From a virus, in IMG/VR virus record IMGVR_UViG_3300033146_003710, positions 1-48,628 of that record: a stretch of 48,628 nt of DNA. One strand, 5' to 3'. Of this stretch, positions 1 through 7,358 are shown in pieces; positions within the stretch are counted from its first letter, which is position 1; every line of letters begins with the position of its first letter. The notes under the pieces were generated by a model, which did not search any database, was not told the origin of the DNA, and saw nothing but the letters and a program-made list of their open reading frames with translations. The position numbers and the translations under genes are program-made.

Positions 1-267
1 TATAATAAAATAATTGCTAATCCACCATTCAGTAAAAATCAAGATATAAATCATGTGTATGAAATGTATGATAAACTTAATCGTGGAGGTAGAATCGTTT
101 CAATAATGTCAAATCATTGGAGATATTCAACAAAAAAATCAGAACTTGAATTTAAAGAATTTTTAGCTGAATTAGATGCTGAAATAATTGAAATTGAGGC
201 AGGTGAGTTTAAAGACAGTGGGACTAATATTTCAGCAAATATTGTTATCATTAATAAACCATTATAA
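1..267 (+). CDS. DNA methyltransferase, C-terminal part (start outside window)
   Basis: The reading frame is open from base 1 to the TAA at 265-267, so the gene begins before the window. The visible part begins YNKIIANPPFSK, and NPPF is the motif IV catalytic tetrapeptide of N6-adenine DNA methyltransferases. It continues with a hydrophobic strand (GGRIVSIMSNHW) and ends INKPL, as in the Rossmann-type catalytic half. The SAM-binding motif I is not in the window. It is one of four methyltransferase genes here and probably modifies phage DNA against host restriction. Target base and site cannot be read from the sequence. Confidence 0.75.
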   Translation, partial: YNKIIANPPFSKNQDINHVYEMYDKLNRGGRIVSIMSNHWRYSTKKSELEFKEFLAELDAEIIEIEAGEFKDSGTNISANIVIINKPL

Positions 268-268
268 C

Positions 269-451
269 ATGAAATACAAATATAAAACAACAGTATATGA
301 ATATGCAAATACAGATAATAAAGTAGAGCATATATTCGTTGAAAAGATGGATAATTCAAATGTAGGATATGATATTACAGTTAAATTGTTTGAAAACTAT
401 AATGAAACAAGTACTGAATTTAATCATATTGTTGAAAAATATTATGATTAA
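269..451 (+). CDS. hypothetical protein, 60 aa
   Basis: I chose the ATG one base after the stop of the methyltransferase fragment rather than an upstream in-frame ATG inside it. The product is MKYKYKTTVYEYANTDNKVE..., a small soluble acidic protein of mostly beta-strand-like composition, with no membrane segment or metal motif. The tight spacing suggests it is co-transcribed with the methyltransferase. I do not recognise a family. Confidence 0.55.
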   Translation: MKYKYKTTVYEYANTDNKVEHIFVEKMDNSNVGYDITVKLFENYNETSTEFNHIVEKYYD

Positions 452-453
452 TA

Positions 454-485
454 TTTGGTAGTTTAAAATATTTGTTATATGTTTG
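454..485 (+). promoter_or_regulatory. Bacteroidota-type -33/-7 promoter
   Basis: TTTG at 454-457, 20 bp, then TATGTTTG at 478-485. This matches the TTTG/TANNTTTG promoter of Bacteroidota sigma factor and lies about 44 bp before the chosen start of the next gene. Confidence 0.7.
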
Positions 486-528
486 CATCATAATTATAAT
501 AGTAATAACAGTTTTAAATTGTAAAAAT

Positions 529-816
529 ATGAAAATAACATTTAATAGTGATAAACTAGAAGTATTATCAGTAAAAGGATTAATTTACTTTTTTGAAATA
601 TTGCATGAGAATAATATAACAAAAATTGATAATGTTATAAAAGTATTTATTCAAGAAGTAGATAAATTAAACGAAATAACAAAAATACTCATAAATGTAG
701 ATAATGTTTTTTATCTTTATTCTGTAAAGAATGCTAAGAATTATACATGTACAAGTTCAGCAGGAATTGCTAAAATTGATAAAACAATCGTTCAGTTTTT
801 CATGCAAAATAACTGA
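529..816 (+). CDS. hypothetical protein, 95 aa
   Basis: The frame is open from 472, but the promoter's -7 element ends at 485, so an earlier start would leave no leader. The ATG at 529 follows an A-rich stretch typical of this genome. The product (MKITFNSDKLEVLSVKGLIY...) is lysine- and asparagine-rich with alternating hydrophobic strands and no signal peptide. I do not recognise the family. Confidence 0.55.
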   Translation: MKITFNSDKLEVLSVKGLIYFFEILHENNITKIDNVIKVFIQEVDKLNEITKILINVDNVFYLYSVKNAKNYTCTSSAGIAKIDKTIVQFFMQNN

Positions 817-884
817 TTAATAATATATATAAAAACATTTGCATACTATCATATTTTTATCTATATACTAATTATGAACAATTA

Positions 885-898
885 AACTACTTATATAA
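885..898 (+). promoter_or_regulatory. AACTACTTATATAA element (candidate phage promoter)
   Basis: This copy of the AACTAYTTATA motif lies just upstream of the structured, terminator-ended segment 900-1003. A second copy lies at 1010-1024, right after that terminator. Function is inferred from recurrence and placement only. Confidence 0.45.
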
Positions 899-899
899 G

Positions 900-1003
900 A
901 CAAAGTGAATAATGCAATAGTGATATTGCTTGCTTTGTTGCAATTTTTTGAATAGCATAATATCTAAAAAAGAGGTGCCATGTGAAAACGCATCTCTTTT
1001 TCT
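900..1003 (+). ncRNA. candidate small structured RNA
   Basis: No ORF fills 817-1036. The segment holds a nested hairpin: ACAAAG (900-905) pairs with CTTTGT (933-938), and inside it GCAATA (914-919) pairs with TATTGC (924-929) around a GTGA loop. It ends in a terminator hairpin with a T-rich tail. A promoter-like element at 885-898 precedes it. Ten of the eleven bases of the terminator loop (979-989) are complementary to 1057-1066, in the leader of the next gene. An attenuated leader of that gene is the main alternative to a separate small RNA. Confidence 0.4.
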
Positions 1004-1008
1004 TTTTA
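967..1008 (+). terminator. intrinsic terminator
   Basis: AAAAAGAGGTGC (967-978) pairs with GCATCTCTTTTT (990-1001), 12 bp with one G-T wobble. The loop is CATGTGAAAAC, and a T-rich tract follows to 1008. It separates the candidate RNA from the polymerase-like gene. Confidence 0.75.
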
Positions 1009-1009
1009 T

Positions 1010-1024
1010 ACTACTTATATATAA
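1010..1024 (+). promoter_or_regulatory. ACTACTTATATATAA element (candidate phage promoter)
   Basis: Second copy of the AACTAYTTATA motif, starting immediately after the terminator and ahead of the polymerase-like gene. It would give a leader containing 1057-1066, the complement of the terminator loop. Confidence 0.45.
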
Positions 1025-1096
1025 CAAATCAAATTAGTGAATATTTTCACACCTGTTTTTCACATGACAGTTTACTTGATTTGCAAATTAGATATA

Positions 1097-2755
1097 ATGC
1101 AACAACAAGAATTGGTTATACACCAAATTCCGTTAGGATTAAAAGCTGAAATAGATTCAGTACACTTATTACTAACTAAAAAAGAAAAGAATACCACAAT
1201 CAAGCTGTATATCCTTTACAGCATTGCTGAATTAATCAATAGTTATAATGATTACCAAGAACACGCTAACTTTCTAAGTGGTGTTGAAATTCCAATATCA
1301 AGGTTTAAATCAAATCTAAATATTAGTTCTACTACATTCAACCTCCACATTTTATTTTTAATAACAAATCAAATTGTTTGGAGAAGTAAATTATCATATT
1401 CAACTACCAATGCAGTAACTTCAACAGGTTCATTTTATAATGACACCTACAGGTATGATATACATTCAGATATACCATTTAATACTTGTAAAAAGTTCAT
1501 TTACACTATTGACAAAGAAATACATACACCAGCATTTGCTCAACCAACTAAATATGATTTAGAATTAAATAATTTAATTACCGTATTGAATGGAGTAAAA
1601 ATTGATTTTGATGCTGCATTAGATGATGTATTTTTAGATTCAACCAGAAATAATATAGCAACTAGACATGCGGCAACTGCAATATATAATATTGCAATTC
1701 AGCAATTTATGATTACCAGAGGTAAAAAAGTAAATAGAGTATATTCAAATATTACGGCGTTGCCATCATCCGTCCACAAATACATATATTTAGATAATAA
1801 ACATGTTTCAGAAGTTGATGCTGTTTCCTCACAATTAACTCTAATGAGTTATCTGACCAGAAAACAGTCTTTAAATTCTGATTTTCATTCTATCATTGAT
1901 GATGGCATAATATATAAGTATATAATTCAGAAACTCAAAGAACAATTAAATTTTGAAATATTAAATGACAATATTAAACCAAAGAAAGACTTTGAAATTA
2001 ATGAAGGATTATATTATAGAAATACATTATATAAGATTAACAAATTACCATTCAGAAGAAGGAAAGCTGGAGTGTTACAATACATCGACTCAAATAATAA
2101 ATGGAACTATATTCATAGAAATAAAATTACTAAGAAAATAATTAAGCCATTAGTGTTTGCTGCAATATTTTCTGGATTTGATAATAACAATGCAATATCT
2201 AAAATATTTCATTCTGAATTTAATAGTGTAATTAATGTGTTTTATGATACTGTTGGAATTACAGAATATGACATGAAGAATAAATTAGTAGGAAGTGTAG
2301 CTGCAACTTTCTTGCAGAACTTGGAAGCAAAAATTTGGATAGGAGCTGCAAGTGAATTAATAAGTAAAGGAATTCCCGTTTTAACTAAACACGATTCAAT
2401 GTTATTTAATTTAAAATATAAGATTACAGTTAATGATATATTAGTTAAACATTATAAGTTGAACGGAATTAATATTAAATCAACTCAGTTAGGGTTGACG
2501 GAGAATTCAAATGAAATTGAATTTACACCGTCTCCCATTGAAGTAGTAGAATTAGATATAAATAAAAGGTTAACTAAATTACATGGAGTAAAATATAAGT
2601 TTAAGAATAAAATAACTAATGAAATAATTGAAGTTACATTAAATGAGTTCAAAATAAATTATTGTATTTCTAGTAGTAGTGTAAGTAGATTATTAAAAGG
2701 TAAGCTTAAATCAATTAAAGGATGGTATTTATTAGATTATTATTTATTAAATTAA
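1097..2755 (+). CDS. divergent family-A/T7-RNAP-superfamily polymerase-like protein with homing-type C-terminal module
   Basis: The frame opens at a GTG (1037) with in-frame ATGs at 1064 and 1097. I prefer 1097 because of its A-rich leader, but 1064 is possible. Counting from 1037 (572 aa), three motifs in order resemble the right-hand polymerase fold: motif A VDAVSSQLTLMS (Asp261), motif B with K370 in KPLVFAAIFSG (compare KAINFGLIYG of Pol I), and motif C KHDSML (His452-Asp453; T7 RNA polymerase has HDSF). There is no obvious exonuclease domain. The last 55 residues (KYKFKNKITNE...GKLKSIKGWYL) match the end of the neighbouring homing endonuclease. It could replicate or transcribe phage DNA; the template and product are unknown. 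Confidence 0.6.
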   Translation: MQQQELVIHQIPLGLKAEIDSVHLLLTKKEKNTTIKLYILYSIAELINSYNDYQEHANFLSGVEIPISRFKSNLNISSTTFNLHILFLITNQIVWRSKLSYSTTNAVTSTGSFYNDTYRYDIHSDIPFNTCKKFIYTIDKEIHTPAFAQPTKYDLELNNLITVLNGVKIDFDAALDDVFLDSTRNNIATRHAATAIYNIAIQQFMITRGKKVNRVYSNITALPSSVHKYIYLDNKHVSEVDAVSSQLTLMSYLTRKQSLNSDFHSIIDDGIIYKYIIQKLKEQLNFEILNDNIKPKKDFEINEGLYYRNTLYKINKLPFRRRKAGVLQYIDSNNKWNYIHRNKITKKIIKPLVFAAIFSGFDNNNAISKIFHSEFNSVINVFYDTVGITEYDMKNKLVGSVAATFLQNLEAKIWIGAASELISKGIPVLTKHDSMLFNLKYKITVNDILVKHYKLNGINIKSTQLGLTENSNEIEFTPSPIEVVELDINKRLTKLHGVKYKFKNKITNEIIEVTLNEFKINYCISSSSVSRLLKGKLKSIKGWYLLDYYLLN

Positions 2756-2819
2756 TGATTGTAATATATATAATTAATTCAATTAACTATACACACTAAT
2801 TTATTAAAAGTACAAAAAT

Positions 2820-3473
2820 ATGAATACAGGAATAATATACATTGCAACAAATATAGTAAATAATAAAGTTTACATTGGTCAAACACATACAAAACTAATA
2901 TCCCGGCAAAAACAACACATATATTCAGCTAACCGAAAATTAGATACTATGTATTTTCATAAGGCAATAAGAAAATACGGAAAAGATAACTTTAAGTTTG
3001 AAATTTTAGTTGATTGTCCTATCTCCGATTTAGATATTCAAGAAATATATTGGATTAAATAATATGAGTCTTTTGGTAAAAACGGATATAATCTATCGCT
3101 TGGTGGAAAAAGTTCACGGGGTCATATATCCCCAAAACGTGATTTAACTAAGTACACTTATTATCATGTAGATGGCAGAATAGAACATGATATAACTATG
3201 GTTGATATGGCTGAAAAATATAATATATTAGTTGCTGGGTTTAATCAAATAAAATGTGGATGTGCAATTGAATATTTTAAGTGGAGAGTAACCAAAGAAC
3301 GAAATAGCCAATTTATTAAGCCAAGATACAGATTCAAAAATAAAGTTACAAATGAAGAAATTTATGTAACAATTCCTGAATTTATATTAGAATATAACGC
3401 AAACAGAAGCAATTTAAGTAAAGTATTCAACGGAAAATTAAAATCAATTAATAAATGGTATTTAATAAAATAA
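2820..3473 (+). pseudogene. GIY-YIG homing endonuclease interrupted by one in-frame stop
   Basis: The N-terminal part (2820-3062) has the GIY-YIG motif as IIYIATN and KVYIGQT, and the HKAIRKYGKDNFKFEIL stretch typical of the family. It stops at TAA 3060-3062 directly after EIYWIK. The same frame continues without another stop as YESFGKNGYNLSLGGKS, which is the expected family sequence, through to 3473. It ends with a DNA-binding module (RYRFKNKVTNE...GKLKSINKWYL). One base change thus splits an otherwise intact gene of about 217 codons. Readthrough cannot be excluded, but neighbouring genes use TAA as a normal stop, so a recent nonsense mutation is the simplest reading. Confidence 0.8.
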
Positions 3474-3474
3474 A

Positions 3475-3506
3475 TTTGCATATTAACAAATTTTTATGTA
3501 TATTTC
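3475..3506 (+). promoter_or_regulatory. Bacteroidota-type promoter, slightly degenerate
   Basis: TTTG at 3475-3478, 20 bp, then TATATTTC at 3499-3506 (final G replaced by C). It lies 18 bp before the next start. Confidence 0.5.
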
Positions 3507-3524
3507 AAATTAAAAACAAAAAAC

Positions 3525-3722
3525 ATGAAAACAATTCCAAATCACAATGAATTAAAACAATTTATCGTAACCAGAGATTATAAAACCAAGACACTCAAAG
3601 TGTATGATAAAGAAACTTGGTATATTCAAAACTTGCTAAATGATTTTGACCAAGATTTTGATAATTATGATGCAGCATTACAATATTGCGCAAGTATTAA
3701 CTTTAGAACAAAAACAACATGA
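3525..3722 (+). CDS. hypothetical protein, 65 aa, tandem paralogue A
   Basis: A small charged protein with the pattern LKQFIV..DYK...L.V..KE.W followed by a C-terminal DFD...A..YC. The next gene shares the same pattern, so the two arose by tandem duplication. Its TGA overlaps the next ATG (ATGA), implying translational coupling. No known domain is recognised. Confidence 0.65.
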   Translation: MKTIPNHNELKQFIVTRDYKTKTLKVYDKETWYIQNLLNDFDQDFDNYDAALQYCASINFRTKTT

Positions 3723-3904
3723 TAGACAATTCCCCCACAGATGATAAATTAAAACAATTTATTGTAGGGCAAGATTACAAATACAATGAACTCCAAGTAC
3801 ATGAAAAAGAAATATGGTTAGAGCATAGCCAGTGGTTAAATACATTCATACAAGATTTTGATACAAACCAACAAGCGATTGCATATTGCAATGACAAAAA
3901 ATAA
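3719..3904 (+). CDS. hypothetical protein, 61 aa, tandem paralogue B
   Basis: Paralogue of the preceding gene: it shares KLKQFIV, DYK, KE.W and the ending DFD....A.AYC. Start and stop overlap its partner by 4 bp. Function unknown; the conserved aromatic and acidic positions suggest a shared fold. Confidence 0.65.
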   Translation: MIDNSPTDDKLKQFIVGQDYKYNELQVHEKEIWLEHSQWLNTFIQDFDTNQQAIAYCNDKK

Positions 3905-3920
3905 TAAAAAACAATAAATT

Positions 3921-4274
3921 ATGACCAGACCAGAATTTTTAGATTACCTTGACACAACCTATTCCCCAACTGAATTAGTATTTATTCAGAGTAATATATA
4001 TTTGAATCCTGACCATGTCGGATATTGGCAAATGTATAAGATGGGACAATATGATGAGTGTGTAACTTATTTATCCGAACATACTCATTTACTTAATATT
4101 GAAAATACTCCAGATAAATTCAAAGATGTTATAGATGCCCAAATAGAAGCAAGTAAGCATCGTGCAGAAAATCCAGAGGAGTATGTTGAAGTGAATATGG
4201 AGACAGGTAAAGTGACACGTCGGGGGACTAACATGACCCCAAAGAAAAAGAAACGTAAGAAACGAAAAAGATAA
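3921..4274 (+). CDS. hypothetical protein, 117 aa, with lysine/arginine-rich tail
   Basis: It starts MTRPEFLDYLDTTYSPTEL and is acidic for about 85 residues. It then ends in a strongly basic tail (TPKKKKRKKRKR) that could bind nucleic acid. No catalytic motif is visible. It follows the tandem pair with 16 bp spacing and is probably in the same transcript. Confidence 0.6.
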   Translation: MTRPEFLDYLDTTYSPTELVFIQSNIYLNPDHVGYWQMYKMGQYDECVTYLSEHTHLLNIENTPDKFKDVIDAQIEASKHRAENPEEYVEVNMETGKVTRRGTNMTPKKKKRKKRKR

Positions 4275-4285
4275 ACTATTTATGT
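4274..4285 (+). promoter_or_regulatory. AACTATTTATGT element
   Basis: A copy of the AACTATTTATA-type motif overlapping the first ATG of the next gene. If it is a promoter, translation would start at the second in-frame ATG (4300). Confidence 0.3.
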
Positions 4286-4863
4286 TAAACTTTAATAGTA
4301 TGACAGCAAATGATAAGAATGCATTAGATTATATCATAAAAAATGATAAAAACAATAAATTAATTGTATATGGGATTAATGCAACTGATATTAAAAAATT
4401 GATTATGGATGATGGAACTCATACTTGGTCAGTTGACAAATACAATAATACAGAAAAAGCACTTGATAAGTTAATAAGTAAACTTTCAGAAAGTAAAACT
4501 AAACAACTAATCCGTCAAATAATAGTTGAAATTAAAAATGATGAGTATGATAGCATAGATATAGAAAAAGGCACGTTAAACGGTGTAACTAGCTTTATTA
4601 GCAAACAATTAAATGATATGTCTGAAAATGGATTGATAAAAAATGCAATTAGACAAAGTGTAAAGTATAAATACTATAAATCTATATTTGATATTTACTG
4701 GAAGGATTTTCAAGCAATAAATAAAAAAGCTAGTAAATTAAGTAAAGGTAAAGTTCGATTATCAATGGGTGATAGAATTACCCAAAAGAAAAAGATTGAA
4801 AAATTAGTAACCCCAAATATAACAAAGATAATTAATAATATAAAATCAAATGAGCCATCTTAA
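4282..4863 (+). CDS. hypothetical protein, 193 aa
   Basis: Start at 4282, or 4300 (MTANDKN) if the overlapping AACTATTTAT element is a promoter. The product is lysine-, asparagine- and isoleucine-rich, predicted mostly helical, with no cysteines and no membrane segment. The C-terminal third (LSKGKVRLSMGDRITQKKKIEKL) is basic. A strong terminator follows, so it ends its transcription unit. I do not recognise the family. Confidence 0.65.
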   Translation: MLNFNSMTANDKNALDYIIKNDKNNKLIVYGINATDIKKLIMDDGTHTWSVDKYNNTEKALDKLISKLSESKTKQLIRQIIVEIKNDEYDSIDIEKGTLNGVTSFISKQLNDMSENGLIKNAIRQSVKYKYYKSIFDIYWKDFQAINKKASKLSKGKVRLSMGDRITQKKKIEKLVTPNITKIINNIKSNEPS

Positions 4864-4881
4864 ATGTAGTATTTGTATTAT

Positions 4882-4917
4882 AATGCAATTATTTTAAAAA
4901 TAATTGCATTTTTATTT
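4882..4917 (+). terminator. intrinsic terminator
   Basis: Perfect 12-bp stem AATGCAATTATT (4882-4893) with AATAATTGCATT (4899-4910), 5-nt loop, then TTTATTTT. It closes the unit ending with the 193-aa gene. Confidence 0.85.
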
Positions 4918-4946
4918 TGCTTATAAATTTATTAGTTGTATATTTG
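4916..4946 (+). promoter_or_regulatory. Bacteroidota-type promoter
   Basis: TTTG at 4916-4919, 19 bp, TATATTTG at 4939-4946. It starts inside the T-tract of the preceding terminator and lies about 38 bp before the next gene. Confidence 0.8.
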
Positions 4947-4984
4947 CAGAGTAATTAAGTTAATAATTAAAACAAATAGAAAAT

Positions 4985-5284
4985 ATGACTGTAAATGAAT
5001 TAAATAAATACAAAATTTGTAATCCAACTTCCGCAGCAGACATCACCACACTCCCATATGCAAATACATTATTAGAATTTAATAATATATTGTATGTTAC
5101 AAGTTATGGCCATAGAATGTCAGATGAGGAAAAAGAATCATTATCTAATCATTTTTCAGATGAAGAATTAAACTTTAAATTCTTAGTTCACATTCGCCCA
5201 CTTGTATTACTAACAAGAAAAAATGATATTTACACATCATATACTCAATTTTCATTACAGCCCATATTTCACATCACTAGATAA
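4985..5284 (+). CDS. hypothetical protein, 99 aa (probable 5' part of a frameshifted gene)
   Basis: It starts MTVNELNKYKICNPTSAADITTL behind a good promoter and ends ...QFSLQPIFHITR. In the +1 frame the reading continues smoothly as PYFTSLDKDSLHENTVN into the next ORF. That would make one protein of about 174 aa if a single C at 5261-5263 is extra. No domain is recognised. Confidence 0.6.
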   Translation: MTVNELNKYKICNPTSAADITTLPYANTLLEFNNILYVTSYGHRMSDEEKESLSNHFSDEELNFKFLVHIRPLVLLTRKNDIYTSYTQFSLQPIFHITR

Positions 5285-5313
5285 AGATTCATTACATGAA
5301 AATACAGTAAACA

Positions 5314-5507
5314 TGAATGAAATTGAATTACGTGATTATATTTCATTACCACTTAATAGTAACATTCTAAAACAAGCTACTCAATATGTATTTAATTATC
5401 TTACTGAAATTGGTGATAATGCTGCATTAGATTTCAACTTGAATTTTATGAAAGTTGGATACAAGCAGAAGGCAGGTAAACAGGAACTATTATTAAAATA
5501 TTTATAA
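5314..5507 (+). CDS. hypothetical protein, 64 aa (or 3' part of the preceding gene)
   Basis: It starts at the ATG giving MNEIELRDYISLPLNSNILKQ. The frame is open back to 5223, overlapping the end of the preceding ORF, which suggests one gene split by a +1 frameshift near 5261. It ends in a basic helix (KVGYKQKAGKQELLLKYL). Its stop is 10 bp from the stop of the convergent virion gene, with no clear terminator between them. Confidence 0.5.
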
Positions 5508-5517
5508 TACTGAAATA

Positions 5518-6576
5518 TTAACTTTCTATCCTAAAGAAGTCCTGATTATTAAATATCTTAACTGTTTCATCTGAAAATACAGATTTAATTGCAATTCGAT
5601 AAATCCTATCTATATTAAAATTAGACATATCCAACCAGAAATAATTACCATCTGAATTACAACTTATCTTTGTATAATCTCCATAATCAATTACAACCTC
5701 ATTTGTATTTTCATCTATGATACTATAATAAGATGTTTCAGGTAAGTATAAATTTTGATTAAGTGGGTGATTATTATAATTGAATGTTGCCTGTGTATAT
5801 TTATTCCTAGCTCCAAGTTCTATTTTAACTGTTGAATTACGAGTATAATTCATATTAAGATTCTTATAATAAATAATAGTCTTAATATCACCGCTAAGGG
5901 CATTTAAAGAGCCTGTAATGAACGAACTATCATCCCATGTAGCAATTAGCTGTGGGGAATAGATAGTGCTTGAATCAGCACTAAAATACTGAAAATTTGA
6001 ATTTATATCTAAGTCCTGTTCCTTATCCAATTTAACAATAAACCCAAAGTTATCAATTGTACCAGAAATCCATTGTCCAACAATATCATTAACATTGAAA
6101 TACAGGTCAGAATTATCAGTTAATGGATTATATTCTAAGCTTTGACTTGCAACATAATTCGAGTTCCAACTTCCTCCACCAGAATTAATGTGAGATTGAG
6201 TTACAAAGTTACTTCCAGAGTCTATCCAAATTGTATTTCCGGTATTACTCCAACATACTCCATCAGTTGTGATTGGGTCATCATTGAATTTTCCAGTACC
6301 CTGAACCCAATCTTGACTCAATGGATAAACTTTAAAATCTGTATTAAGTTTTATTTCATGTAATTCATCACTAAATAATTGTAATTTATAATTAGCAGTA
6401 GTTCCTGAAGGAATCAGGTTAAGGAGATTCTGATGGTTGAAATTAATTAAAAATCTTGAATTAGCATTAAGTAATATATTATATTTAAGTTCTAATATAG
6501 AATCTAAACTAGTGTTTTGTAAGTAATAAGATTCATATATTGTTGTATCTTTATTAGATAATAATCTTGTAATCAT
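5518..6576 (-). CDS. virion-associated beta-sandwich protein, DNRLRE-like
   Basis: 352 aa. The start MITRLLSNKDTTIYESYYLQNTSLDS, then W.QGTGKFNDDP...GVCW and TGNTIWIDSGS, follow the layout of DNRLRE-type beta domains (Asp-rich strand, paired Trp segments). These occur in surface and fibre proteins. It is serine-, asparagine- and tyrosine-rich, like the other leftward virion proteins here. It stands alone as a leftward gene among rightward ones and has a TATAAATA-containing element 23-39 bp upstream, so it is probably expressed late. A tail-fibre or decoration role is inferred. Confidence 0.55.
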   Translation of the reverse strand: MITRLLSNKDTTIYESYYLQNTSLDSILELKYNILLNANSRFLINFNHQNLLNLIPSGTTANYKLQLFSDELHEIKLNTDFKVYPLSQDWVQGTGKFNDDPITTDGVCWSNTGNTIWIDSGSNFVTQSHINSGGGSWNSNYVASQSLEYNPLTDNSDLYFNVNDIVGQWISGTIDNFGFIVKLDKEQDLDINSNFQYFSADSSTIYSPQLIATWDDSSFITGSLNALSGDIKTIIYYKNLNMNYTRNSTVKIELGARNKYTQATFNYNNHPLNQNLYLPETSYYSIIDENTNEVVIDYGDYTKISCNSDGNYFWLDMSNFNIDRIYRIAIKSVFSDETVKIFNNQDFFRIES

Positions 6577-6599
6577 AATATTAATATAAGTTATTATTT

Positions 6600-6615
6600 T
6601 ATTTATAAATAGATT
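6600..6615 (-). promoter_or_regulatory. candidate late promoter (CTATTTATAAATA)
   Basis: On the minus strand this reads AATCTATTTATAAATA. It contains both the recurring CTATTTATAA motif and an exact T4-type late box TATAAATA, ending 23 bp before the start codon of the leftward virion gene. A gp55-like sigma is encoded in this window. Confidence 0.6.
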
Positions 6616-6719
6616 ATTATTTTTCTTATATTATTATGATATTAATTGAACTTTGCAACTTTTTTATGTTATCTTTACATTAAGTAACTATTAAATTTAT
6701 GTTAACTGATGTTATTGCG

Positions 6720-6750
6720 TTTGGTAATTCGTTTATTATTGTTATCTTTG
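6720..6750 (+). promoter_or_regulatory. Bacteroidota-type promoter
   Basis: TTTG at 6720-6723, 19 bp, TATCTTTG at 6743-6750, lying 37 bp before the first LRR gene. Confidence 0.8.
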
Positions 6751-6786
6751 TATTTGAATAAAGTATTAATAATTTAAAAAATAAAA

Positions 6787-7338
6787 ATGAATAAAATAAT
6801 TACAGTAGAATTTGATAATGAAGATGAAAGCATGACTTCTTTAGATTTAAGGTATAATGAATTGACTATTTTGCCAAGCAAAATAGTAAAGCTTACTAAT
6901 TTGACTGAATTAGATTTGGGAAGCAATAAATTAACAACTTTGCCCAGTGAAATTGGAAATCTTACAAATTTGAATGGGTTATATTTGAGATATAATCAAT
7001 TAACTACTTTGCCCAAAGAAATAGGAAATTTGAATAATTTGACTGATTTATATTTGATATTTAATCAATTAACCACTTTACCAAGTGAAATAGGAAAACT
7101 TACCAATTTGACTTCTTTAGATTTGGGAGTTAATGAATTAACGACTTTACCAAACGAAATAGGAAACTTGACTAATTTAACTTCTTTAGATTTGATGTCG
7201 AATAAATTAACAACTTTGCCCAAAGAAATAGGAAATCTTACAAATTTGACTAGATTATATTTAGGTGATAATAAGTTTTCAGAAGAAGAAGAAGAAAAAA
7301 TAAAACAATTATTGCCAAATTGTGAAATTTATTTTTAA
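6787..7338 (+). CDS. leucine-rich repeat protein 1, 183 aa
   Basis: After an acidic lead ([16 protein letters not shown]) come about six 23-residue repeats of the type [11 protein letters not shown].LdL..N.LTT, a bacterial LRR that forms a solenoid for protein binding. It closes with a cap ([19 protein letters not shown]). There is no signal peptide, so it is cytoplasmic. Its first 40 bp and last 81 bp of repeat/cap coding are identical to parts of LRR gene 3; the two differ mainly in repeat number. It opens the cluster that contains a MoxR ATPase and a VWA protein. The binding partner is unknown. Confidence 0.9.
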   Translation: MNKIITVEFDNEDESMTSLDLRYNELTILPSKIVKLTNLTELDLGSNKLTTLPSEIGNLTNLNGLYLRYNQLTTLPKEIGNLNNLTDLYLIFNQLTTLPSEIGKLTNLTSLDLGVNELTTLPNEIGNLTNLTSLDLMSNKLTTLPKEIGNLTNLTRLYLGDNKFSEEEEEKIKQLLPNCEIYF

Positions 7339-7358
7339 CAGTATTTAAAAAATAAAGT

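Noticed and set aside
3060-3062. Alternative genetic code with TAA reassigned
   Set aside because: TAA is the ordinary stop of many intact genes in the window, and only this one site needs readthrough.
6652-6677. Second promoter upstream of LRR gene 1 (TTTG/TATCTTTA)
   Set aside because: The spacing is only 14 bp and the final G is missing, so it does not fit the 19-20 bp spacing of the other promoters.
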